Source: Caldifarciminota bacterium (lineage in GTDB: Bacteria > WOR-3 > Hydrothermia > UBA1063 > CAJXJZ01). Taken from it: DNA of 5,721 bases. Every line of letters starts with the position of its first letter. The first letter of the stretch is position 1. The notes under the pieces are model-generated. The model had not been told where the DNA came from and did no database searches. It was given only the letters and a program-made list of their open reading frames with translations. The stretch is taken from assembly GCA_027073945.1 (NCBI GenBank), contig JALTEL010000586.1:1-5721 (forward strand), read 5' to 3'. Made by a program: the position numbers and the translations under genes. Below, piece by piece: positions 1 to 5,450 of the stretch.

Positions 1-168
1 AATCGAGATTTTAACCTGTTCATTTATTCGGCTCCTACCATGAAAGGCCAGCATGGTGTTTATAGGGCCTCAGATTTCTGGAGTCCTGATGGAAATACCG
101 TAGGGATGACCGCTATTGATATCGACGGTGATGGTATTGATGAAATTGCTTATTTGAAGCAGAATTAG
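1..168 (+). CDS. C-terminal end of a VCBS/FG-GAP-like repeat protein (partial)
   Basis: Frame 1 is open from the left edge to a TAG stop at 166-168 and gives 55 residues; the start lies outside the window. Residues 40-48 read DIDGDGIDE, a DxDxDG calcium-binding loop followed by a short hydrophobic strand (IAYL). This is the signature of VCBS/FG-GAP beta-propeller or dockerin-like repeats, which are usually found in secreted or surface proteins. The preceding segment has alternating aromatic and polar residues (LFIYSAP, YRASDFWSPDG), as in a propeller blade. The protein ends four residues after the final strand, so this loop is probably the last blade. It is convergent with the glycosyltransferase gene to its right and is therefore not in the same operon. 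The extracellular location is inferred from the family, because no signal peptide is visible in this fragment. It could equally be another type of calcium-loop repeat protein. Confidence 0.72.
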   Translation, partial: NRDFNLFIYSAPTMKGQHGVYRASDFWSPDGNTVGMTAIDIDGDGIDEIAYLKQN

Positions 169-272
169 GGCCTGCTTTCTGTTGTTAATTAAGGGCTATC
201 AGCCTTATAAAGTTAGGTTTATGATCTCAAATACTATTTTCAACCCCTAATGATTGGGAAAATCCTTATTTT
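169..272. other. Convergent intergenic gap with weak hairpins
   Basis: This 104-base gap separates the plus-strand VCBS-like gene from the minus-strand DUF1972 glycosyltransferase gene, so both transcripts should end here. It holds a short imperfect hairpin at 191-206 (AAGGGCT, loop ATC, AGCCTT, one bulged G). A second, longer imperfect hairpin at 256-283 straddles the end of the glycosyltransferase gene. Neither is followed by a convincing T-run in either direction, so I cannot name a classical intrinsic terminator. No ORF or promoter is evident. Confidence 0.5.
191..206. terminator. Possible weak hairpin terminator between convergent genes
   Basis: AAGGGCT (191-197) can pair with AGCCTT (201-206) across a 3-base loop with one bulged G. 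It lies 22 bases after the stop of the plus-strand gene, where a terminator is expected. The following sequence is A-rich rather than a T-tract, so this would be a poor intrinsic terminator. The call rests mainly on position. Confidence 0.2.
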
Positions 273-283
273 TCAAGGTTCCC
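256..283. terminator. Imperfect hairpin over the stop codon of the DUF1972 glycosyltransferase
   Basis: GGGAA (256-260) pairs with TTCCC (279-283), and CCTT (264-267) pairs with AAGG (275-278). There is an AAT bulge at 261-263 and a 7-base loop. The minus-strand stop TGA at 275-273 lies in the loop and the adjoining stem. No T-run follows on either strand. It may help end one of the convergent transcripts or protect the 3' end, but this is only a structural observation. Confidence 0.2.
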
Positions 284-1406
284 TTACATCTTTGCTCCAT
301 TTGGTCAGCAATTCTTCATATTTAGAAAGAACTTTACTCCAAGTGAATAATTCTTCAAAGCGCTTGCGGCTGGAATCCCTCATTACTCCAAGTTTATCCC
401 GGTCTGATAGAAGGATATCCAACTGTCTGGAACATTCTTCCGTTGTCTTGAAATAGCGAGCTCCGGAACCAGCTACCCAGCGGTTGAATCTGTTATCGTG
501 GGCAAGCACTGGGGAGGCTGCTCCCATAGCTTCCACGAGTGAAGGATTGGTCCCACCAACTGTATGTCCATGAATATAGAGCCTACAGAAAAATCGAAGA
601 GCTTTTACTGTATTTGGTTTATATATAGCTCCCAGAAAAAGTATCTCATCACTGGCGGCATTCATTACTTTGCGGTGGTAAGTTGAATTATCCGGGTCAT
701 ACTTACCTAAGAGCACCAATTTTATACGGCGTTTCTTTATGGAAAAAGAGCGCACGATTTCAAGAATTGAATTTTCCGGTTCCGGCCTGGCGATTAATAA
801 GGCGTACCCATTAGGCTCCAACCCATATGTCTTGATCAATGCTTTATCAGAGCCATTAATCCTGTCAGCTCCATATGGAATGGTTGTTATTTTTGAAGCA
901 CTAATTTTCATGGCCAGATGATCTGCAATTGCTGGATGGTCTGCAATGAGATGGTTACCTAACCAACAACCCGCCCGTTCATTCAGATAAAGCCACATTC
1001 TTTCCGAAAACGACCATTTGCCACGCTTCCACTCGATGCCATCCATATTGATGAGGTTACACAGACCTTTTAGCCTGTAAAGCACACAAAAAATGGCCGT
1101 ATTGTACCCCAGGGTGAGAATCAAATCATCCGTTTGCGCGGCCAGCCGAGCTGATTTCCAGTCAAACACCACTGTACCCATCGCTCCTTTTTGGGTGATT
1201 GGGATGTTAACACGATTAACACCCTTCCACACATCCGTTCCCGCAGAGCTATTCCCATCCACTTGGCAATAGATGGTCACCCGCCACCCCCTACCCACAA
1301 GAAACAACGCTAAATGCTCAGCAAAAGTTTCGAAGCCACCGTGATTAGCGGGAACACCCCGTGTCCCGAGGATAGAAAGATTTCTAGTTCTATTTTTTTC
1401 TTGCAT
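273..1406 (-). CDS. DUF1972-type (WchF/Cps2T-like) GT-B glycosyltransferase
   Basis: This 377-residue protein has full length for the family. The N-terminal domain carries GTRGVPANHGGFETF at residues 14-28 and NMDGIEWKRGKW at 120-131, both hallmarks of the DUF1972 N-terminal domain. The C-terminal GT4-like half has PYGAD (177-181), RPEPEN (207-212) and the nucleotide-sugar site HGHTVGGTNPSLVEAM (279-294). The late glutamate E292 is kept, and the early Glu of the usual E-x7-E is Gly. Characterised relatives (Cps2T/WchF) are rhamnosyltransferases that add the second sugar to a lipid-linked glucose; the donor and acceptor here cannot be read from sequence. It probably acts at the cytoplasmic face of the membrane, and no signal peptide or membrane segment is seen. 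I chose the ATG at 1406-1404; a GTG at 1409-1407 would add one residue. Neither has a clear Shine-Dalgarno sequence. It is the last minus-strand gene, 137 bases after the previous one. Confidence 0.9.
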   Translation of the reverse strand: MQEKNRTRNLSILGTRGVPANHGGFETFAEHLALFLVGRGWRVTIYCQVDGNSSAGTDVWKGVNRVNIPITQKGAMGTVVFDWKSARLAAQTDDLILTLGYNTAIFCVLYRLKGLCNLINMDGIEWKRGKWSFSERMWLYLNERAGCWLGNHLIADHPAIADHLAMKISASKITTIPYGADRINGSDKALIKTYGLEPNGYALLIARPEPENSILEIVRSFSIKKRRIKLVLLGKYDPDNSTYHRKVMNAASDEILFLGAIYKPNTVKALRFFCRLYIHGHTVGGTNPSLVEAMGAASPVLAHDNRFNRWVAGSGARYFKTTEECSRQLDILLSDRDKLGVMRDSSRKRFEELFTWSKVLSKYEELLTKWSKDVREP

Positions 1407-1543
1407 CACACTACAAAGTTCTGTTTGAGATTACAAAAGATTTAGCCCCAAAAAGCACTCACCCCTCAAAAACCCATGGGATATAAATGCTTGAGATTCA
1501 TTGCCGTACATCACGAGATAAATTAATCGCACCCAGTTCATAC
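1407..1543. other. Intergenic gap between two glycosyltransferase genes
   Basis: This 137-base gap breaks the tight packing seen upstream. On the minus strand it contains a TTTATA-like -10 hexamer (plus 1482-1487), but no good -35 at the right distance. There is a CCCATGGG palindrome at 1473-1480. TTGAGATT occurs twice as a direct repeat (1425-1432 and 1491-1498). No ORF of note and no terminator with a T-run is seen. It may hold a weak internal promoter or simply be a join between gene blocks. Confidence 0.4.
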
Positions 1544-2668
1544 TTACCTCATTTTCATCAACGCCAGACGATAGCCTTCAAGCGTTTTCTCTGCGGCTTT
1601 TTCCCATGTAAAATAAGAAAGAATATGTTCCTGTAGTGTTTGATTCGGATAGGGCGCTTCATAAGCCCGGCAAATCGCGTCACAAATAGAGTTCACATCA
1701 TCCGGTTCACAATAAAAGGCAAAGTCCCCAAAATAATCACGTGTATCCCCCTTGTCCGTAATCACCAGATTGCAGCCCATAGCACCGGCCTCCAGCGAAG
1801 AAAGCCCCGTTGTTTCCATCCAGCTTGGCAACACATGCACCCTCGCTGCACGGTAATACTTCGGCAAGTTATGATGTAGGACTTCACCGAGGACATAGAC
1901 ATTTTTCCCTTTGACCTGCTGAATATCCTTAAAATATTTTAGGTGGTTCGGCGCCACCTTTCCAATCAATACTAGGTCCCATGGCAATTCTTCCATGGCA
2001 CGCACCAAATTTAACTGATTTTTTCGCTTCTCGATGCGCGCAACACATAACACACAACCATCAAACCGTGATTTAGCAGATGATATGTTCTGACTGCAGC
2101 TATCAGTGAATAATCGGACATCCACGGCATTCGGAACGACCACATATGGTTTGACCGTTACTGATTCTCCGAAATCATCAATAACCCGCATCATTTCCGA
2201 CTCTGAATTAGGCAAAAACACATCGGAAAAATTCAAAAGATTTTTTTGTAAAGCAGCATATCCCCGAGTCAACATAGTCAAAGTTCCCTTATTTATTTCC
2301 AGATTTTTCACCGCACGGGCTAAGGTTTTCAGGAATTCAACAGACGGTTCAGATAGCCTACTCGCTATCATCCCATTCAATCCCGTACGAGTTGCGCGGT
2401 CACATTCATAGTAAGATACATAAATAGTCGAAAGCGCGACTGGTTTATATTGACGCTTTGCATTGCGAGCCTGAAGCCAAGTTTCCTGAGGACGCATTAG
2501 ATTGAATAAGTGCACGATATCATAACTTTTCACATCCGGTTCCAAGTCCAAACTGATATCTACCTTGCAGCCAAGATTACGCAACGCTTCGGCAGTTTTC
2601 AAAATTTGGATCGTATCCCCTCCAGCAACAGAGAACAATGTTTTTCTCGATTGAAAAAGGATTTTCAT
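1544..2668 (-). CDS. Glycosyltransferase family 4 (GT-B fold)
   Basis: This 374-residue cytoplasmic or membrane-peripheral glycosyltransferase is predicted to add one sugar of the polysaccharide repeat unit. The N-terminal Rossmann half opens with MKILFQSRK and a glycine-containing loop, VAGGDTIQ (14-21). The C-terminal GT4 half begins after PNAVD (179-183). It shows VARIEKRKNQ (209-218), where R211 and K214/K216 fit the usual phosphate-contacting region, and a canonical E-x7-E within METTGLSSLE (E285, E293). The start is set at the ATG at 2668-2666: this ATG overlaps the polymerase TGA as ATGA, is preceded by AAGGAAGGA with a 10-base spacer, and gives the normal family N-terminus. A longer reading from 2731 would add 21 non-family residues (polar, no motif) overlapping the polymerase by 67 bases, and is unlikely. 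The sugar donor and acceptor cannot be assigned. Confidence 0.9.
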   Translation of the reverse strand: MKILFQSRKTLFSVAGGDTIQILKTAEALRNLGCKVDISLDLEPDVKSYDIVHLFNLMRPQETWLQARNAKRQYKPVALSTIYVSYYECDRATRTGLNGMIASRLSEPSVEFLKTLARAVKNLEINKGTLTMLTRGYAALQKNLLNFSDVFLPNSESEMMRVIDDFGESVTVKPYVVVPNAVDVRLFTDSCSQNISSAKSRFDGCVLCVARIEKRKNQLNLVRAMEELPWDLVLIGKVAPNHLKYFKDIQQVKGKNVYVLGEVLHHNLPKYYRAARVHVLPSWMETTGLSSLEAGAMGCNLVITDKGDTRDYFGDFAFYCEPDDVNSICDAICRAYEAPYPNQTLQEHILSYFTWEKAAEKTLEGYRLALMKMR

Positions 2669-3921
2669 CTTGAAATTATCCTTCCTTGACGGCGACACCT
2701 GAATGTTATAGGTGATATTTGCTTCTCCCACTCCATAAATACTGGGATGAATGCAAATACCCAGATAATATAAGCGGCAAGATCAGTCAAATAGCTGCCG
2801 GTAAACTGATAAATGAATGCGAATAGATATAATATCAGTCGAAAATTGCTTGCATATACACGAGTCTTAAAAAATAAATAGAATTCCAGACCAAATCTCA
2901 GCAACAATCCCATAATGCCAAATTCTGCAAATGTGGACGCAACCACATTGGTAATCCGGATTACATTCAAACCAGGCCAATAGACATCAAAAAACTTCGC
3001 TGCCAACAGTTTTGATTGGCCAAATCCGGCACCCCACCACAGACTGGTGGATTTTGCAATCTCACTAGCGACGTTGAAAGACTGCCATATTCGAGCGTTA
3101 CCGGAAGTATCAGAACCTGTTATAATATTGTGAATGCGCAGAGATATTAAGTTATCGGTTTGCAATATGACCAATCCGGCACCCGCAATAACAATAGCGG
3201 AAAACAAAACGATGGGCCTGCCAAAAAACTGCTTTGATTTTAACAGGCACACAACTCCTATTGCCATAATCAAGGCCGATATTACTCCCATGGAGAATGA
3301 TAAGCCCAATGGGAAAACTACCAACAGGACTATGAAAAAACGCTTAATTCCTTTATCAAATACATAACAGTTGAAAGCAAACACAGCAAACGGGACAATA
3401 ATTCTTGAATAGGCTGAAGGCTCATAACACAGCAATTTCAGGCGAGGAATCACGCCAGAACCAGCTGTAATATGAATACGTTGCCACGTTAGATACTGAT
3501 ATGATGTGCCGAGCAGCAACAATGAGCCGCAAGCCAGGAAAAAATTGTAAACGATAATTTTTTCAAAAATTTTCTTTGGATTACATATATGTTTCAATGC
3601 TACACTTGCCGCATATATGGTAATATAAATAAGCATGAACAGGATAAATGAACGGAAATAGAAATACAGGTTCAGGTTTTTCACATTGCAAAATTGCGCC
3701 ACAACGAAAGGAATGGATATAGCTAAATATTTCAACAATACATTGTGCTCTCTTTTTGTCAACAACCAGACATAGAAAATCGGCGCAAACAATGTAGTAT
3801 ATAACAAGCCTTGAGGAAGAGCAAAATTGTTAAGGAAAAAATATATAAGAATGAAAGGGGAAATCTTATATATAACAAACAACTTTCGTTTGTTCCAACG
3901 ATGAATGGCTGCCGATGTCAT
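2665..3921 (-). CDS. Wzy-like O-antigen/exopolysaccharide polymerase, multi-spanning membrane protein
   Basis: This 418-residue, highly hydrophobic protein has roughly 10-12 likely membrane spans, for example residues 14-30, 38-54, 62-77, 89-109, 121-138, 172-187, 193-226 (two), 237-253, 329-351 and 360-397 (two). The long hydrophilic loop at about 254-328 contains GNARIWQSF (274-282) and GAGFGQSK (297-304). This R...W plus G-x-G-x-G arrangement is typical of the periplasmic loop of Wzy polymerases and O-antigen ligases. An EPS motif (E167-S169) in the loop before the sixth span also recurs in Wzy-like proteins. The basic C-terminal tail should be cytoplasmic. Expected role: joining lipid-linked repeat units on the periplasmic side of the inner membrane. 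A ligase role is possible, but the glycosyltransferase neighbours favour polymerase. The start is set at the ATG at 3921-3919 (ATGA overlap with the preceding stop); an ATG at 3927 would add two residues. No clear Shine-Dalgarno precedes either, so translation is probably coupled. The gene looks more AT-rich than its neighbours, as is common for wzy. Confidence 0.85.
   Translation of the reverse strand: MTSAAIHRWNKRKLFVIYKISPFILIYFFLNNFALPQGLLYTTLFAPIFYVWLLTKREHNVLLKYLAISIPFVVAQFCNVKNLNLYFYFRSFILFMLIYITIYAASVALKHICNPKKIFEKIIVYNFFLACGSLLLLGTSYQYLTWQRIHITAGSGVIPRLKLLCYEPSAYSRIIVPFAVFAFNCYVFDKGIKRFFIVLLVVFPLGLSFSMGVISALIMAIGVVCLLKSKQFFGRPIVLFSAIVIAGAGLVILQTDNLISLRIHNIITGSDTSGNARIWQSFNVASEIAKSTSLWWGAGFGQSKLLAAKFFDVYWPGLNVIRITNVVASTFAEFGIMGLLLRFGLEFYLFFKTRVYASNFRLILYLFAFIYQFTGSYLTDLAAYIIWVFAFIPVFMEWEKQISPITFRCRRQGRIISR
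2679..2687 (-). promoter_or_regulatory. Ribosome binding site deciding the start of the middle glycosyltransferase
   Basis: On the minus strand this reads AAGGAAGGA, a strong Shine-Dalgarno match, with 10 bases to the ATG at 2668. It lies inside the last codons of the polymerase gene. It supports the ATGA-overlap start over the upstream ATG at 2731. Confidence 0.75.
3918..3921 (-). promoter_or_regulatory. ATGA stop/start overlap coupling glycosyltransferase and polymerase
   Basis: The polymerase ATG (3921-3919) and the glycosyltransferase TGA (3920-3918) share bases. No clear Shine-Dalgarno sequence is visible for the polymerase, so re-initiation by ribosomes finishing the upstream gene is the likely source of its translation. 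That would keep the membrane protein at a fixed, probably low, ratio to the transferase. Confidence 0.6.
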
Positions 3922-5213
3922 ACACATGTACCGATCAAAGCCGCAAGCCGATTTACCTGCGACTGGCGACTGTAAGGTGCCATTTGTTTTTGGATTCGAA
4001 GAAAGTGTTTTTTTGTTTTTTGATAGTCTAACACCATTGTTTCAAGACTGTTAAAAATTGCATTAGTGTCGGTGAAGTCAGAAATGAATCCAACTCCAAT
4101 CTGTTTTAAAAATTCCGTAGTTGCACCCCCAGCATCATCCGCAGTCAAAACGGGTATACCACTAGCCAGATATTCATATAGCTTTCCCGGTATTGCAGTG
4201 CTCCCCCCTTCAGTGTTTCGTTGCAACAAAAGTAGAATTTCTGAATTGACCATAAATTCAATAGCACGTTCTTGCGAAACAGGGCCGAAGAAACGAACAA
4301 TACCATCCAAGTTTAAACTTTTCGTTAAATTCTGATGACAGGGTGCGGCATAGCCGATGAAACTTATTTCCAAGGCTACATCAGGATGCAAGTGGCAAAA
4401 ACGCTTAGCTGCTCTAAGAAAGTATTCTGGCGTACGGTGTCGGGTCAGGCTACCAATGTAACGAACTTTAAATTTTTCAGGTTGACCTTTCATTGTCCTT
4501 GAGAAGTTAACTTGTATCGGCTTCGCATCAAATCCATTCTCAATTATAGCGATTTTATCCGCCGCCAAATCAAATGAAGCTGATTGGATACGCCGGGCAG
4601 CAGCATTTGTAACAACCAATTTATCCGCCGCTCTTATTGTATATCTTTCGAACCAGCGGAAAATTGTATTTCTAACTCGCCCGGAAGCGTAAAATGCATT
4701 ATTACTCCATAAGTCTCGATAATCAAGCAACAACGGAATATTGAACCGCCGCGCCAAAGACGCTCCTACTAAATGAGCCGAGAAGGGAGGTGCACTGGCG
4801 ATAATGGCATCAATTTTATGCGTTTCAATAACTTTTTCACCTAAACGTATCGCCTTAGGCACCCAAAATATTTGCTCATCTGGCACCATCATTATCTTCA
4901 CCAAAGACTTCAGCCTATGACTCAGGGACACATGGGAAGCATCCCTATTCGAAACCGATGGTGTCGTCGTTTTCGCTTTACGAATTAAATCTCCAAACAA
5001 AACGCCAGCTCGATAGATCTCAATATTTTGCTCATAGTCAGCCAAGAGGTTCTCATCCAAATAATAACTTTCATAAAAATGAGGCTCTGCGGTTAGTATT
5101 ATTGGAGTAATCCCTGTAGCAGGAAGGTACTTGACGAAGCTATGCATGCGCGCAATTGCTCCACCCCCAAATGGAGGAAAATAATATGCGACAATAAGAA
5201 CTTTTATAGTCAT
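3918..5213 (-). CDS. Glycosyltransferase family 4, WcaI/WbuB-like (GT-B fold)
   Basis: This 431-residue protein is at the long end for GT4. The N-terminal domain has the glycine-rich acceptor-side loop FPPFGGGAIARMHSF (12-26), followed by ASAPPFSAHLVGASLA (139-154) and DYRDLW (164-169), a pattern typical of the WcaI/WbuB-like group. The C-terminal half begins near IENGFD (224-229) and contains YIGSL (252-256) and the donor-binding segment IPGKLYEYLASGIPVL (341-356), with K344 and E347 in the conserved positions. The early Glu of E-x7-E is replaced by Thr339, as often occurs in this subgroup. It is predicted to transfer one sugar to the lipid-linked repeat unit; the specificity is unknown. The ATG at 5213 is preceded by a weak GGGA with an 8-base spacer. 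Its TGA overlaps the polymerase ATG. Residues 398-404 are coded by an A6-C-A7 tract near the C-terminus. Confidence 0.9.
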   Translation of the reverse strand: MTIKVLIVAYYFPPFGGGAIARMHSFVKYLPATGITPIILTAEPHFYESYYLDENLLADYEQNIEIYRAGVLFGDLIRKAKTTTPSVSNRDASHVSLSHRLKSLVKIMMVPDEQIFWVPKAIRLGEKVIETHKIDAIIASAPPFSAHLVGASLARRFNIPLLLDYRDLWSNNAFYASGRVRNTIFRWFERYTIRAADKLVVTNAAARRIQSASFDLAADKIAIIENGFDAKPIQVNFSRTMKGQPEKFKVRYIGSLTRHRTPEYFLRAAKRFCHLHPDVALEISFIGYAAPCHQNLTKSLNLDGIVRFFGPVSQERAIEFMVNSEILLLLQRNTEGGSTAIPGKLYEYLASGIPVLTADDAGGATTEFLKQIGVGFISDFTDTNAIFNSLETMVLDYQKTKKHFLRIQKQMAPYSRQSQVNRLAALIGTCV

Positions 5214-5279
5214 ATATCAATTCCCAACAGCATTTCGATGTATTTCCATTGTTTCCATAAAGAGACACAACAAAGACGA

Positions 5280-5309
5280 AACATGGAATAAAAGTTAACT
5301 GTATGTCAA
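5280..5309 (-). promoter_or_regulatory. Candidate promoter for the glycosyltransferase/polymerase block
   Basis: The minus strand carries a perfect -35 hexamer, TTGACA (5309-5304). The best -10 at a usual distance is CATGTT (5285-5280, 18-base spacer), which matches only three of six consensus bases. The predicted transcript start would lie about 60 bases before the ATG at 5213. A weak -10 with a perfect -35 could fit activator control or a different sigma factor, or the match may be chance in AT-rich DNA. Confidence 0.35.
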
Positions 5310-5322
5310 GATTTTAACTTTT
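5290..5322. repeat. 9-bp inverted repeat around the TTGACA box
   Basis: AAAAGTTAA (5290-5298) and TTAACTTTT (5314-5322) are perfect inverted copies with a 15-base spacer. The spacer contains the candidate -35 box. The left arm also overlaps AGTTAACT (5293-5300), itself a palindrome. The arms are AT-rich and would make a weak hairpin, so a dimeric-regulator operator is as plausible as an RNA structure. Confidence 0.4.
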
Positions 5323-5381
5323 TCAATTGAATCAACTGATCTAAATCTGCTCAGCAAGAATATTTAGAAGGAGCTCTCTAT

Positions 5382-5390
5382 TTATCCACA
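5382..5390 (+). promoter_or_regulatory. Isolated DnaA-box consensus sequence
   Basis: TTATCCACA is an exact match to the classical DnaA box. No second box, AT-rich unwinding element or replication gene is visible nearby, so this is not an origin. It may be a chance match or a DnaA-responsive site. Confidence 0.3.
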
Positions 5391-5450
5391 AACACCAATC
5401 GGAATACACCCGTAAAATCATTATGCTTCATTCTTAACGAATTCTTGTAA

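Larger units (their letters stand above)
5214..5450. other. Intergenic gap with candidate regulatory structure
   Basis: This AT-rich 237-base gap lies between the probable sulfotransferase and the glycosyltransferase gene. I find no ORF of note on either strand. It holds a perfect TTGACA on the minus strand, a 9-bp inverted repeat around it, a single TTATCCACA, and a short tandem repeat (TTTCCATTG/TTTCCATAA, 5243-5260). No hairpin followed by a T-run was seen after the sulfotransferase stop. The gap makes it likely that the glycosyltransferase-polymerase-glycosyltransferase block has its own promoter. Confidence 0.5.

Noticed and set aside
250..456. Plus-strand ORF of 68 codons at the end of the DUF1972 gene
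   Set aside because: It is antisense to the C-terminal coding region of the transferase and has low-complexity Ser/Leu content. It is a frame shadow.
1393..1399. T-run as a terminator tail
   Set aside because: It lies inside the first codons of the DUF1972 gene (AAA/AAT codons on the minus strand) and has no stable hairpin next to it.
1473..1480. CCCATGGG palindrome as an operator or attachment site
   Set aside because: It is only 8 bases, with no repeat elsewhere in the window and no mobile-element genes nearby. Chance is sufficient.
2106..2411. Plus-strand ORF of 101 codons
   Set aside because: It lies wholly antisense inside a well-supported glycosyltransferase gene and its product shows no recognisable motif.
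2669..2731. N-terminal extension of the middle glycosyltransferase from the ATG at 2731
   Set aside because: The extension lacks family motifs and overlaps the polymerase, while the ATG at 2668 has a strong Shine-Dalgarno, an ATGA overlap and a typical GT4 N-terminus.
4066..4335. Plus-strand ORF of 89 codons
   Set aside because: It is antisense to the donor-binding domain of the GT4 gene, with no motif and no ribosome binding site support.
5382..5390. Replication origin
   Set aside because: There is only one DnaA box and no box cluster, unwinding element or dnaA/dnaN-type gene nearby.
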